A DNA stretch of 64,000 bases. It comes from Kitasatospora aureofaciens (GTDB lineage Bacteria; Actinomycetota; Actinomycetes; Streptomycetales; Streptomycetaceae). The DNA is taken from NCBI RefSeq assembly GCF_019192735.1, contig NZ_JAHTKP010000039.1, positions 1-64,000 of the forward strand, given 5' to 3'. The notes below the pieces were generated by a model that saw nothing but the letters and a program-made list of their open reading frames with translations, had not been told where the DNA came from and searched no databases. The translations under genes and the position numbers were made by a program. Numbering within the stretch: position 1 is the stretch's first letter; each line of letters starts with the position of its first letter. Shown piece after piece: positions 17,141 to 27,482 of the stretch.

Positions 17141-17196
17141 TCAGCCGGCGTACGGCGTGACTCGCTGCGGCCGGATCAGCCGGCGTACGGCGTGAC
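17141..17196. repeat. Direct repeat duplicating the 3' end of greA
   Basis: A 21-bp sequence beginning TCAGCCGGCGTACGG occurs at 17141-17161 and again at 17176-17196. The second copy is the last six codons and stop of greA; the first is an exact copy 35 bp downstream of it. It is a small segmental duplication without obvious function. Confidence 0.85.
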
Positions 17197-17676
17197 CTTG
17201 AGGATCTTCACCATGGCCGGCTTGCCGTTCGGCAGCTCGTAGGTGGCCTCGTCGCCGATCTGCTTGGCGTCGATCGCGCGGCCCAGCGGCGACTGCGGGG
17301 AGTAGACGTCCAGGTCGTCGGCGCCGGCCACCTCGCGCGAGGCGAGCAGGAACTCCATGGTGTCGTCCTCGTCGCCGTCGAAGGCGACCACGACGACCAT
17401 GCCCGGGGCCACCACGCCCGAGTCCGCGGGGGCCTCGCCGACCTTGGCGCGCTCCAGCAGCTGGGTCAGCTGGCGGATGCGCAGCTCGTACTTGCCCTGC
17501 TCCTCCTTGGCGGCGTGGTAGCCGGCGTTCTCCTTGAGGTCGCCCTCCTCGCGCGCCGCCTCGATCTTCTGGGCGATCTCGATGCGCCAGGGCCCGGTCA
17601 GGTGATCCAGCTCGGCCTTGAGCTGGTCGTAGCCGGCCTGAGTGAGCCAGGTCACGTTCTCACTGGTCTGGGTCAC
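17176..17676 (-). CDS. greA: Transcription elongation factor GreA
   Basis: A 166-residue GreA that binds in the RNA polymerase secondary channel and stimulates cleavage of backtracked RNA. The N-terminal coiled coil carries the catalytic acidic tip in EAAREEGDLKENAGYHAAKE (the DLxEN motif). The C-terminal FKBP-like domain ends SPLGRAIDAKQIGDEATYEL then the short VTPYAG tail. The length is normal for actinomycete GreA. Transcribed alone; its 3' end is duplicated immediately downstream. Confidence 0.95.
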   Translation of the reverse strand: MTQTSENVTWLTQAGYDQLKAELDHLTGPWRIEIAQKIEAAREEGDLKENAGYHAAKEEQGKYELRIRQLTQLLERAKVGEAPADSGVVAPGMVVVVAFDGDEDDTMEFLLASREVAGADDLDVYSPQSPLGRAIDAKQIGDEATYELPNGKPAMVKILKVTPYAG

Positions 17677-18007
17677 GGGTGCTCCTCGTAGGTGCTGGGG
17701 CTGTGCTGAGGGTGTAAGTCGTCAGCAGGGAGGGTTGGTGGTGATATCGGTCTTAACTACAAAGCAACGCCCGCTCCCGTACCATCCGGTGCGGAAGGGG
17801 CGAAACCACGAGCCTAACAAGTCCTGCCGACAAGCGGGAGGGTCGTTGGCGCGCCATTGACGACAGCGTTGCGCCAAGGTGTACACCAGCGGAGTACGGG
17901 ACTTCCTCTGGATGCCCGTTCACGGGATCGAATATGCGCCGCCCGCCGGGCCGGGCGCCACCGAATACCCGGCGCGTTCGTGGGTCATTCGGCCGGCGTT
18001 TCGCGGG
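17677..18007. other. 331-bp intergenic region upstream of greA
   Basis: No gene seen. It contains the greA promoter region (reading leftward) and the A/T-rich stretch 17740-17765. A TTGGCGC/GCGCCAA inverted repeat lies around 17840-17875. The right end is the downstream region of the DUF4307 gene. Confidence 0.5.
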
Positions 18008-18421
18008 TCACTTGGCCGGCGTGCAGCCCAGCAGCTCGGCGGTGGTGCCGCGGGCGGTGGTGCGCAGGCTGACCACCGCGTCGTAGCTGGACCCCGCGGC
18101 CGGGACCGGGAAGTCGGCCACCCCGACCACCGAGCCGTCCTGGCCCTGCGAGCGGACCGTACAGCTGCCGGCCGTGCCGTCGCTCTTGCTCACCGCCAGG
18201 TGCAACTGCACCTCGGCGTCGGAGACCGCCTGGAAGGTCGGCACCGAGCCGTTGATCTTCGTCTCCCGGAGCAGGTACGAGCCGCCCAGCCAGGCGATCA
18301 GGCCCAGACCCAGGACGCCGCAGACCGCGCCGACCACCTTCAGGCGGCGGTCCGACTCGCGGTCGCCGCGCCGGCCGTAGCGCCCCTCGGGCAGCTGCGG
18401 GGTGGTGGTGTCTGCGGTCAT
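18008..18421 (-). CDS. DUF4307 membrane protein
   Basis: A 137-residue protein with an N-terminal basic cytoplasmic tail (GRYGRRGDRESDRRLK), one transmembrane segment (VVGAVCGVLGLGLIAWLGG) and an extracytoplasmic beta-rich domain ending ATAELLGC-like text. The layout and motif TFQAVSDAEVQLHLAVSKSD fit the DUF4307 family of actinobacteria, which is regularly found next to mca, as here (divergent). No biochemical role is known. Confidence 0.85.
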   Translation of the reverse strand: MTADTTTPQLPEGRYGRRGDRESDRRLKVVGAVCGVLGLGLIAWLGGSYLLRETKINGSVPTFQAVSDAEVQLHLAVSKSDGTAGSCTVRSQGQDGSVVGVADFPVPAAGSSYDAVVSLRTTARGTTAELLGCTPAK

Positions 18422-18662
18422 GGGGCCGAGTCCTCTCCGGGGGAAGGGCCGCGCGGGTGGTGCGGGGGAATGCGGCGCTCCTCCAGTCCGTCACTATAGG
18501 AGGGGCACGCCCGCGGCCGATGCGGCGGGGGCAGGGCTCGGTCGCGCCGGCGGGTGTCCGGCGGCCGGTCCCGCGGCGACGCGGTCCCGAAACGAGCGGC
18601 TCGGACGGCGGGCAGACCGGACTTTGCGGGACGCCCGGACTATCTGGAAGGAACGCAAGGCG

Positions 18663-19568
18663 TTGACTGAGCAGTTGCGACTGATGGCGGTGCACGCCCA
18701 CCCGGACGACGAGTCCAGCAAGGGTGCGGCCACCATGGCCATGTACGTCGACCAGGGGGTGGACGTACTCGTGGCCACCTGCACCGGGGGCGAGCGCGGG
18801 TCGGTCCTCAACCCCAAGCTGCAGGGGGACCCGTACATCGAGGAGAACATCCACGAGGTCCGGCGCAAGGAGATGGACGAGGCGCGGGCGATCCTCGGGA
18901 TCAAGCAGGCCTGGCTGGGCTTCGTCGACTCCGGCCTCCCCGAGGGGGACCCGCTGCCTCCGCTGCCGGAGGGCTGCTTCGCCCTCCAGGACGTGAAGGA
19001 GGCGGCCGAGCCGCTGGTCCGGCTCATCCGCGAGTTCAAGCCGCAGGTCATCACGACCTACGACGAGAACGGCGGCTACCCGCACCCCGACCACATCATG
19101 ACCCACAAGATCACCATGGTGGCCTTCGACGCCGCCGGCGACCCGGACGCCTACCCGGAGGCCGGCGAGCCCTGGCAGCCGCTGAAGCTGTACTACAACC
19201 ACGGCTTCCCGATGGGCCGCATCCGCGCCCTGCACCAGTACCTCACCGAGCACGGCCACGACTCGCCGTACGGCGAGTGGATCGAGGGCTGGGAGAAGAG
19301 CGGCCGCAAGGAGCGCGAGATCACCACCCGGGTGCGCTGCGACGACTGGTTCGAGACCCGCGACCGCGCGCTGATCGCCCACGCCACCCAGATCGACCCG
19401 GACGGCCCGTGGTTCCGCGTCCCGCTGGAGGTCCAGCGCCAGGTCTGGCCCACCGAGGACTACGAGCTCGCCCGTACCCTGACCGATGTGGACCTGCCGG
19501 AGGACGACCTGTTCGCCGGCCTGCGCACCCCCACCCTGGCGGCCGAGGCCGCCGACTCGCGCGACTGA
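18663..19568 (+). CDS. mca: Mycothiol S-conjugate amidase
   Basis: A 301-residue zinc amidase that cleaves mycothiol S-conjugates of toxins or antibiotics, releasing a mercapturic acid for export and GlcN-Ins for recycling. I choose the TTG at 18663 (LTEQLRLMAVHAHPDDESS), with GGAAGG upstream; the frame is open further left but that part is shadow. The zinc motif is HAHPDDES near residues 11-18, with the third ligand in YPHPDHIMTH. It marks the organism as a mycothiol producer. Length and motifs fit Mca rather than the deacetylase MshB, which is not seen here. Confidence 0.93.
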   Translation: MTEQLRLMAVHAHPDDESSKGAATMAMYVDQGVDVLVATCTGGERGSVLNPKLQGDPYIEENIHEVRRKEMDEARAILGIKQAWLGFVDSGLPEGDPLPPLPEGCFALQDVKEAAEPLVRLIREFKPQVITTYDENGGYPHPDHIMTHKITMVAFDAAGDPDAYPEAGEPWQPLKLYYNHGFPMGRIRALHQYLTEHGHDSPYGEWIEGWEKSGRKEREITTRVRCDDWFETRDRALIAHATQIDPDGPWFRVPLEVQRQVWPTEDYELARTLTDVDLPEDDLFAGLRTPTLAAEAADSRD

Positions 19569-19580
19569 CCCACCCCCCGA

Positions 19581-19607
19581 TGGCCCGGCTCCCCGTGAGC
19601 CGGGCCA
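19581..19607 (+). terminator. Hairpin between mca and the small membrane protein
   Basis: An 11-bp perfect stem (19581-19591 with 19597-19607) and 5-nt loop lie 10 bp upstream of the next ATG. It may end mca transcription, partly or fully. Confidence 0.6.
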
Positions 19608-19617
19608 CCATAGAGAT

Positions 19618-19809
19618 ATGAGTGCCCCCGTGAACCTCGTCCGCCTCGCCGCCGACCTCGCCGTCGACGACGCCAAGGTCACCCCCGGTCTCCTCGGCTT
19701 CGTCGTGTTCGCCGCCCTCGGCGTGGCCACCTGGTTCCTGGTCAAGTCGATGAACCGGCAGTTCAAGCGCGTCAACTTCACCGAGGAGCCGGAGTCCCCG
19801 AAGGAGTGA
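19618..19809 (+). CDS. Small single-pass membrane protein, 63 aa
   Basis: ATG 19618 begins MSAPVNLVRLAADLAVDDAK. One transmembrane segment (LGFVVFAALGVATWFLV) is followed by a basic then acidic cytoplasmic tail (KSMNRQFKRVNFTEEPESPKE). There is no clear Shine-Dalgarno. Small membrane proteins of this form are often found beside mca in Streptomyces; function unknown. It is too short to classify further. Confidence 0.8.
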   Translation: MSAPVNLVRLAADLAVDDAKVTPGLLGFVVFAALGVATWFLVKSMNRQFKRVNFTEEPESPKE

Positions 19810-19852
19810 GTCACCGGCCCCCGTCCGGGCGGTGATGCGCGAGGATGGGGGC

Positions 19853-21901
<2,049 letters not shown>

Positions 21902-21987
21902 GCCGGTGCTGCGGCGGATCGGGGTCGTTGATTCGGCGGGGTGTTAAATCGGTGGAGGGCGGGGTCGGGGCGGGGCGAGAATGGCCC

Positions 21988-22848
21988 ATGACCTGGACCT
22001 TGAGCACCTCCCTCGACGACTTCCGGGACCGGGCGGGCGGCTTCCTCGCCGCGCACCCGGCCGAGAACACCGTCCTGCTCACGGTCGTCCACCGGCTCGC
22101 CGAGCGCGGGCTGCACGTCTTCGGGGAGCGCCCGCCGGTCTTCGGGTGGTGGAGCGCGTCGGAGGGCGGCCCGGTCGAGGGCGCGTTCCTGCGGACGCCG
22201 CCGTACGAGCCCCGGCTGGGCCTCGTGCCGACGGCTGCGGCGGCCGAACTCGCCACCGAACTGGCCGCCGCCGGGCCGGAGTTCAGCGGGATCGACTGCG
22301 TCAGCGGAGGTGCGGACGCGGTCCGGTCCTTCGCGGCGGAGTGGACCTCCACCACCGGGACCGGCTACTCCGTCCGGGAGGAGCAACGGCTGTACCGGCT
22401 CGGCGAGTTGACCGACCCGCCGCGCCCGCCGGCCGGCCGCCACCGGCCCGCCGCACCGGCCGACCGCGAGCTGGTGATCCGCTGGTACGAGGAGTTCCGG
22501 GACGAGGCCCGCGTGATGCTGCCCAACCTCTCTCAGGCCGTTGACGACCGCATCGCCGTCGGCGGCCTCCACCTGTGGGAGGACGACGGCCACCCGGTCG
22601 CGTTGGCCGGCAACAGTCCGGTGATCGCCGGCATGTCCCGCATCGGCCCCGTCTACACCCCTGCCGACCGCCGCAGCCGCGGCTACGCCAGCGCCGTCAC
22701 CGCCGCCGCGACGGCCCACGCCCTCGCCCAGGGCGCGACAGAGGTGCTGCTGTACACCGACCTCGCCAACCCGACCAGCAACTCGATCTACCAGCAGATC
22801 GGGTACCGGCCGGTGGAGGACTGCCTGGCGGTGGACTTCGAGGCGTAG
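21988..22848 (+). CDS. GNAT-family N-acetyltransferase
   Basis: A 286-residue two-part protein. The N-terminal half is a degenerate GNAT-like lobe; the C-terminal half is a full acetyltransferase with the acetyl-CoA binding stretch SRIGPVYTPADRRSRGYASA (R/Q-x-x-G-x-A pattern) and a terminal NPTSNSIYQQIGYRPVEDC motif. The start is ATG 21988; an out-of-frame ATG lies 7 bp earlier. The substrate cannot be predicted. It converges on the EspC-like gene with 4 bp between stop codons. Confidence 0.9.
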   Translation: MTWTLSTSLDDFRDRAGGFLAAHPAENTVLLTVVHRLAERGLHVFGERPPVFGWWSASEGGPVEGAFLRTPPYEPRLGLVPTAAAAELATELAAAGPEFSGIDCVSGGADAVRSFAAEWTSTTGTGYSVREEQRLYRLGELTDPPRPPAGRHRPAAPADRELVIRWYEEFRDEARVMLPNLSQAVDDRIAVGGLHLWEDDGHPVALAGNSPVIAGMSRIGPVYTPADRRSRGYASAVTAAATAHALAQGATEVLLYTDLANPTSNSIYQQIGYRPVEDCLAVDFEA

Positions 22849-22852
22849 CCGT

Positions 22853-23209
22853 CTACGCGTAGTCGATCCGGTGGCCGCCGACGATCCTCGTGTGGAAGGG
22901 GTCGGCGGCCGAGGTGGCCGTGGGCGCCGGCAGGTGGTCGGTGTTCGCGTAGGTGGTGGCGCACCTGATGAGGTTGCCGCCGGCGTCCTTCATGTCGCCG
23001 GCCAGGCCGTCCAACAGCGTCTTCCAGGCGGTGCCGCACCCCTGAAGCGCCGCCCCGGTCTGCCAACCGGCCAGGCCGGAGGCCGCGTTGGTGCTGGGCG
23101 TTGCGAGCTTCGCCGTCTCGTCCGGCACCTTCCCGGCCACCGTCAGCGCATTGTTCCCGGCAGCCGTCAACTCTCCCGGCTTGACCTTGAATCCCGTCTC
23201 GCCCGCCAT
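22853..23209 (-). CDS. EspC-like (type VII secretion target type) protein
   Basis: A 118-residue helical protein starting at ATG 23209 (MAGETGFKVKPGELTAAGNN). The pattern FKV-P-L-G-A...V-P, then LAGWQTGAALQGCGTAWKTL and GLAGDMKDAGGNLIRCATTY, resembles the EspC/DUF2580 group of WXG100-like ESX substrates, which form helical hairpins and pair with partners. No signal peptide. It is divergent from the ESX-like hydrolase across 91 bp, so they probably act together. No ESX secretion apparatus lies in the window. Confidence 0.7.
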   Translation of the reverse strand: MAGETGFKVKPGELTAAGNNALTVAGKVPDETAKLATPSTNAASGLAGWQTGAALQGCGTAWKTLLDGLAGDMKDAGGNLIRCATTYANTDHLPAPTATSAADPFHTRIVGGHRIDYA

Positions 23210-23300
23210 CGTGTCCCCCGGATCGCCGTGTCGGTCGCGAGCGCTATGGTAGCCGTGAGTACACGGGAGATCACTCGTGGGTCACGGGGGTGGCTGAGCA

Positions 23301-24980
23301 ATGGACCTCGCAAGCCTGAAGAACGCCAATGTGGCGGATCTCTACACACTCGCGGACGCGTACGACGCGCTGTGCAAGGCCTACACCCAGCACACCGCCG
23401 ACTGGAAGAGCGGTACCGCGGACCGGGTCCACGGGTCCGAGTGGACCGGTCCGGCGGCCACCGCCGCGATCCCCGTGCTGGACGGCATCACCGACAAGCT
23501 GTACGCGGCGAGGATCGAACTCAGCTGCATCGGCACGGACTTGCGGGACTGCGCCGACTCCTTCACGCTCGCCCAGAGCAAGCTCCGCCAGGCGCTCACC
23601 GACGCCCAGGCCATGGGCATGTCGGTCAACGAGTGCGGCGCGGTGAGCCGGCCCCCGGCGGGCAGCCCCTACCAGAGCCCCGCCTGGGAGGCGAAGCAGA
23701 AGGCGGCGGCCGAGGAGATCGGCAAGCGGATCAACGCGGCGTTGGCGGAGGCCACCCGGGTCGACGAGCGGCTGGCCGAGTCGCTCAAGCGGTACACCGG
23801 CCACGCCAACGACAAGTCCGGGTTGGACGTCAAGACGGCGAGTGCGGACGGGTACCTCTCGGACTTCGCCGCGATGGGCAACCCCGCCCGGCAGCTGAAC
23901 ATGCCGGGCAAGGATGCCAACCCGACGGAGGTCAACGCCTGGTGGAAGGGCCTCGGGCCGGAGGGACAGCAGTGGTTCCTCGGCCACCACCCGGAGGCGA
24001 TCGGCAACCTGGACGGCGTTCCGGCGGAGGTGCGGGACCGGGTGAACCGCGCGCACCTGGAGGACCTCATGCAGCCCATCAGGAACAAGAACCCGAAGGA
24101 GCTCAACTCCAACGAGAAGGCCGTCCTCGCCCTCTACGGGCCCATCGCCGACCGGCTCGCGGAGGACGGAAACGACCCGAAGCGCCCACAGGTCTTTCTG
24201 CTCGGCCTCGGCAGCGAGGGCCAGGGCCGGGCAATCCTCTCGTACGGGAACCCGGACACCGCCACCGATATCTCCGCCTACGTCCCGGGGATCACGACCA
24301 ACACCGCCAGCCTGGGGAAAGGGGACAACGTCAAGGACGGGTCCAACGAGGCCGAGAACGCATTGAACCTCTACCGCACCGCGGCCAAGAAGGCTCCGTC
24401 CGGTCATTCGGTCGCCTCGATCGTGTGGCTCGGGTACGACCCGCCGGGGATCGACCTCGGGGCCGCGTCGACGAAGGCCGGCAAGGACGGTGCCCCGGCG
24501 TACGCGAACTTCCTCAGCGGGGTGCGGGCCGGCCATGAGGGCCGGCCGCCGCACATCACCTCGATCGGGCACAGCTACGGGTCGTTCCTGGTCGGCCAGG
24601 CCACCAAGCTCGCCACCCAGCCGGGTTCGCACTACGCGCCTCCGGACGACGTGGTCTTCCTCGGCAGCCCGGGCATCGGCGTGGACAAGGCGTCCGATCT
24701 CAGGATGCCGCCCGGCCGGGTCTGGGTCGGTGCGGCCGACAACGACTTCGTGACGCGCCTTCCGTCCAAGTTCAGCATCGACCCGGACGAACGCTGGTAC
24801 GGGCGCGACCCGGCCAGTAAGCACTTCGACGCGCATCGCTTCACCGTCGACAACTGGAGCGAGGGCAACCCCGTCGACGCGCACACCAAGTACCTGTCCC
24901 CGCACGGCGGGCCGTCGCTGGACAACATCGCGGCCATTGTCACCGGCAGCGGGGACGTCAAACTGGCGGGCAGGCGATGA
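23301..24980 (+). CDS. DUF1023-type alpha/beta hydrolase with WXG-like N-terminal region
   Basis: A 559-residue protein starting at ATG 23301. Residues 1-110 are helical, with HGSEWTGPAATAAIPVLD resembling a WXG100 module. Residues ~140-330 are a helical linker (NAWWKGLGPEGQQWFLGHHP is typical of DUF1023 proteins). The C-terminal alpha/beta hydrolase has the nucleophile elbow SIGHSYGS, VVFLGSPGIGVDKASDL and a late His in SPHGGPSLDN. Such proteins are candidate type VII secreted effectors or cell-surface hydrolases; the substrate is unknown. Its stop overlaps the next start (ATGA). Confidence 0.8.
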   Translation: MDLASLKNANVADLYTLADAYDALCKAYTQHTADWKSGTADRVHGSEWTGPAATAAIPVLDGITDKLYAARIELSCIGTDLRDCADSFTLAQSKLRQALTDAQAMGMSVNECGAVSRPPAGSPYQSPAWEAKQKAAAEEIGKRINAALAEATRVDERLAESLKRYTGHANDKSGLDVKTASADGYLSDFAAMGNPARQLNMPGKDANPTEVNAWWKGLGPEGQQWFLGHHPEAIGNLDGVPAEVRDRVNRAHLEDLMQPIRNKNPKELNSNEKAVLALYGPIADRLAEDGNDPKRPQVFLLGLGSEGQGRAILSYGNPDTATDISAYVPGITTNTASLGKGDNVKDGSNEAENALNLYRTAAKKAPSGHSVASIVWLGYDPPGIDLGAASTKAGKDGAPAYANFLSGVRAGHEGRPPHITSIGHSYGSFLVGQATKLATQPGSHYAPPDDVVFLGSPGIGVDKASDLRMPPGRVWVGAADNDFVTRLPSKFSIDPDERWYGRDPASKHFDAHRFTVDNWSEGNPVDAHTKYLSPHGGPSLDNIAAIVTGSGDVKLAGRR

Positions 24981-25597
24981 ATCGGCCGCGCAGAGCGCTG
25001 GGTTGTTCCGTGGCGGTGGTGGCCGTGCTGGCCGCAGGGGTGGGGCTGTTCTACAACGGCTACGGGCCGATGGCTCTGAAGGATCGAGACACCCCGCAGC
25101 TGAGCGCGCGTGAGGCGAAGGCGCAGCTCGACGACACCCTGCGGACGGCCATGGGCGCGATATCCCCGCCGGTGGCCTACTTCGGCGGTTTCTACGCGGT
25201 GGATCGCAGACGGGATCACGCGGACGGCGAGCCGAGTCTGCTGTCCGACGTCAGAGCGGTGGTCTCGCTTCGGACCAAGGTGGCCCCAGCGAGGATTCCG
25301 GTGCTGCTGGACCAGATGAAGCAGCTCTGGGGAGAGAGGTGTCGGCCAGAGGACCACACCCTTGACTACTCGGCGAAGCACTACACCGACCTGAGCTGCC
25401 CAGGACACGAGGGAACGTCCTTCACACTCTCGGTCGTCAGTTCCGAGAACGAGCCGTCCGTCGAGGTGTACCTGCGCGCAGAGGTGTCCTCACCGGTCCG
25501 CTACCAGCCCGAGAACGACTACGGCACCGGCCCGACCGGCAAGCGCCTGGGCAGCCGACAGCCTCAGGATCTCGACGACCCCTACTGGTCCCACTGA
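24977..25597 (+). CDS. Membrane-anchored partner of the ESX-like hydrolase
   Basis: A 206-residue protein overlapping the hydrolase by 4 bp (ATGA), so translation is coupled. It has an N-terminal signal-anchor (RRALGCSVAVVAVLAAGVGL) without a proper lipobox, then an extracytoplasmic domain with three Cys (WGERCRPED, LSCPGHEGTSF). The tail is polar (TGKRLGSRQPQDLDDPYWSH). I do not recognise the family. The order effector-then-small-exported-protein suggests an accessory or immunity factor, but that is inference from arrangement only. Confidence 0.7.
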   Translation: MNRPRRALGCSVAVVAVLAAGVGLFYNGYGPMALKDRDTPQLSAREAKAQLDDTLRTAMGAISPPVAYFGGFYAVDRRRDHADGEPSLLSDVRAVVSLRTKVAPARIPVLLDQMKQLWGERCRPEDHTLDYSAKHYTDLSCPGHEGTSFTLSVVSSENEPSVEVYLRAEVSSPVRYQPENDYGTGPTGKRLGSRQPQDLDDPYWSH

Positions 25598-25604
25598 TCC
25601 ATCG

Positions 25605-26537
25605 TCACTCCCAGTCCCACCGGATCCCCAGCAGGCACGGTCTGAGCGCCGTCGCCACGAGGTGGACGCAGTGGTGGCCGTCCAGGGTCAACTCCTCGGT
25701 CTCGTAAGGTGTTTCGCCCGGTGAGTGGAGCGCGAAGCGGTGGCAGCGGACGGGGAGGGCGGTGGGGTCGAAGGTGACCTGGAGGACGTACTGGCCCGCG
25801 CCGGAGTTGAAGCCGCGGACGTATTCGCAGCTGGGGGCGGGGGAGGGGGCGTCGTCGAAGCCGTAGCCGAGGAGGTGGGTGTCGCCGGCACGCAGGCGGC
25901 GGTCGAGGAGGAGTTCGGCGACGAGGAGGTGGTGGGTCCGGTCGCGGCGGATGCGGCCGGGGCGGCAGTTCTCCTCGGCGCGGACGCCGACGCGGGTGAT
26001 GTCGCAGCCGGGGTCGCCCTGGTAGAGGGCGAGGTAGCGGTCGATGCCGTCGCGGTGGGCGCGCAGGGCGTGTTGGGAGTCTCGGCGGGCGAGTTGGCGG
26101 TCGGGGCCGATGCGGATGCGCTCGATGTGGGTGATGGTGTGCAGGCCGGTGTCGCGGGGGCCGGCGATGGTGGCGAGGAGGTCGTCGACGGCGGTGGGCG
26201 GGGTGATGAGGTCGCGGTAGGGGCGGACGGGTGGGCCGGCGGGGGTGGTGTCGGCGGCGCGGCGGGGGCCGAGCAGGCGGGTGAGGGAGTGTTCGGGGAG
26301 GTCGAGGACGTCTTCCAACGCGGCGACGGCGCGTAGTGATTCGGGCCGTTCGGGGCGGCGCCGGCCCTGCTGCCAGTAACTAAGGCTGGTGACGCCGACG
26401 TGGACGCCGCGGAGCGCGAGGTGGCGCCGGATGCGGTGGAGGGTGAGGCCGCGGGCGGTGATGGCGGTGCGCAGGGCAAGGTGGAACGGGCCGGTGCGCA
26501 GGGCTGCGGCGAGGTCGGCGTGGTCGCTGCGGTGCAT
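25605..26537 (-). CDS. XRE-like HTH transcriptional regulator
   Basis: A 310-residue regulator. I choose ATG 26537 (MHRSDHADLAAALRTGPFHL) because AGGAGG lies just upstream. The N-terminal HTH reads LHRIRRHLALRGVHVGVTSL then SYWQQGRRRPERPESLRAVA. The remaining ~200 residues look like a ligand or partner-sensing beta-rich domain (TGLHTITHIERIRIGPD; GFNSGAGQYVLQVTFDP). It is divergent from the secreted protease operon, and repeats in the 261-bp gap are natural operator candidates. The signal is unknown. Confidence 0.8.
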   Translation of the reverse strand: MHRSDHADLAAALRTGPFHLALRTAITARGLTLHRIRRHLALRGVHVGVTSLSYWQQGRRRPERPESLRAVAALEDVLDLPEHSLTRLLGPRRAADTTPAGPPVRPYRDLITPPTAVDDLLATIAGPRDTGLHTITHIERIRIGPDRQLARRDSQHALRAHRDGIDRYLALYQGDPGCDITRVGVRAEENCRPGRIRRDRTHHLLVAELLLDRRLRAGDTHLLGYGFDDAPSPAPSCEYVRGFNSGAGQYVLQVTFDPTALPVRCHRFALHSPGETPYETEELTLDGHHCVHLVATALRPCLLGIRWDWE

Positions 26538-26579
26538 GCTGCCTCCTGGGGGACGGGTGCGGGCAGCCCCGGGTTGACC

Positions 26580-26680
26580 GTGAATATTCACATCCGGACG
26601 GCGGTTTGTCACCCGTTCGCGCGTGTCACACGGGGGTTTCCGGGGTGGCGTTCACACCGGCCGACGGCCGTTCACACCCG
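26580..26680. promoter_or_regulatory. Operator candidates between the HTH regulator and the protease operon
   Basis: Three elements stand out: a perfect 12-bp palindrome GTGAATATTCAC (26580-26591), and two direct copies of CGTTCACACC at 26649 and 26669, exactly 20 bp (two helical turns) apart. GTGTCACACGGG near 26622 is similar. All share the core TCACA or its reverse, as expected for binding sites of one regulator. Confidence 0.55.
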
Positions 26681-26798
26681 GGTCGGACGGCTGCGGAGAC
26701 CGTTGACCGGCCTTCGTCAACGGCGCGATGCTCATGGCGCGATCCGGACCGCGCCCCCACACAGCACAACCTCTGCTCGTGCAAGGAGGCATTCCCCC

Positions 26799-27473
26799 AT
26801 GCCAGTTCCACGGATACGGCTGCGCCGCGCGGTCTCGGTGCTCGCGCTCGGCGTGCTCGGCCCGGCGCTCACTGCGGCCGCGACCACCCCGGCGGCCGCC
26901 GCCCCCGGCCCGGACCAGGCCCCCACCCTGGCCCGGGCGCACGTCCAGGTCCGTCAGGCCGCCGCGCCCGGCAGCACGGCCGACCTGGCCGGCACGTACA
27001 AGAAGCTCAACATCACCATGCAGCAGCAACAGCAGACCAACTGGTGCTGGGCGGCGAGTGGGAACACCATCGCCACCTGGTTCGGCTACAGCTACAGCCA
27101 GAACCAGTTCTGCAACGCCGCTTTCGGCCGTTCCATCGACTCCAGCTGCCCCAACAGCCAGGCCACGCTGGGCGACGTGCAGAACGCGCTCGACTGGATC
27201 GGCATCACCCCGGGTTCGTACGTCACCGGCTACCTGCGCTACAGCACGGTGCAGGCCGAGGTGGACGCCAACCGGCCGGTCGAGACCCGGATCCAATGGA
27301 GCTCCGGCGGCGGCCACATGCACGTGGTGTACGGCTACGACACCGGCAACAACTGGGTCTACTGGGGCGACCCGTGGCCCTCCAACTACCGCTACAACTG
27401 GGCGGACTACTGGTACTACGTGAACAACGACACGTTCTCGTGGACCCACTCCCTGTACCGGATCGGCGCGTGA
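26799..27473 (+). CDS. Secreted papain-like cysteine protease
   Basis: A 224-residue exported protein starting at ATG 26799 with AAGGAGG upstream. The signal peptide (RIRLRRAVSVLALGVLGPAL...AAAAP) is followed by a pro-like segment. The catalytic Cys sits in QQTNWCWAASGNTIATWFGY, the Q-x5-C-W arrangement of papain-like C39/C70 families. The catalytic His is in SGGGHMHVVYGYD and the third residue region is YWGDPWPSNYRY. The mature domain of about 160 residues is compact. Two further Cys (NQFCNAAF, DSSCPNSQ) may form a disulfide. It is co-transcribed with the next gene, 9 bp away. Confidence 0.85.
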   Translation: MPVPRIRLRRAVSVLALGVLGPALTAAATTPAAAAPGPDQAPTLARAHVQVRQAAAPGSTADLAGTYKKLNITMQQQQQTNWCWAASGNTIATWFGYSYSQNQFCNAAFGRSIDSSCPNSQATLGDVQNALDWIGITPGSYVTGYLRYSTVQAEVDANRPVETRIQWSSGGGHMHVVYGYDTGNNWVYWGDPWPSNYRYNWADYWYYVNNDTFSWTHSLYRIGA

Positions 27474-27482
27474 GGGGCGACC

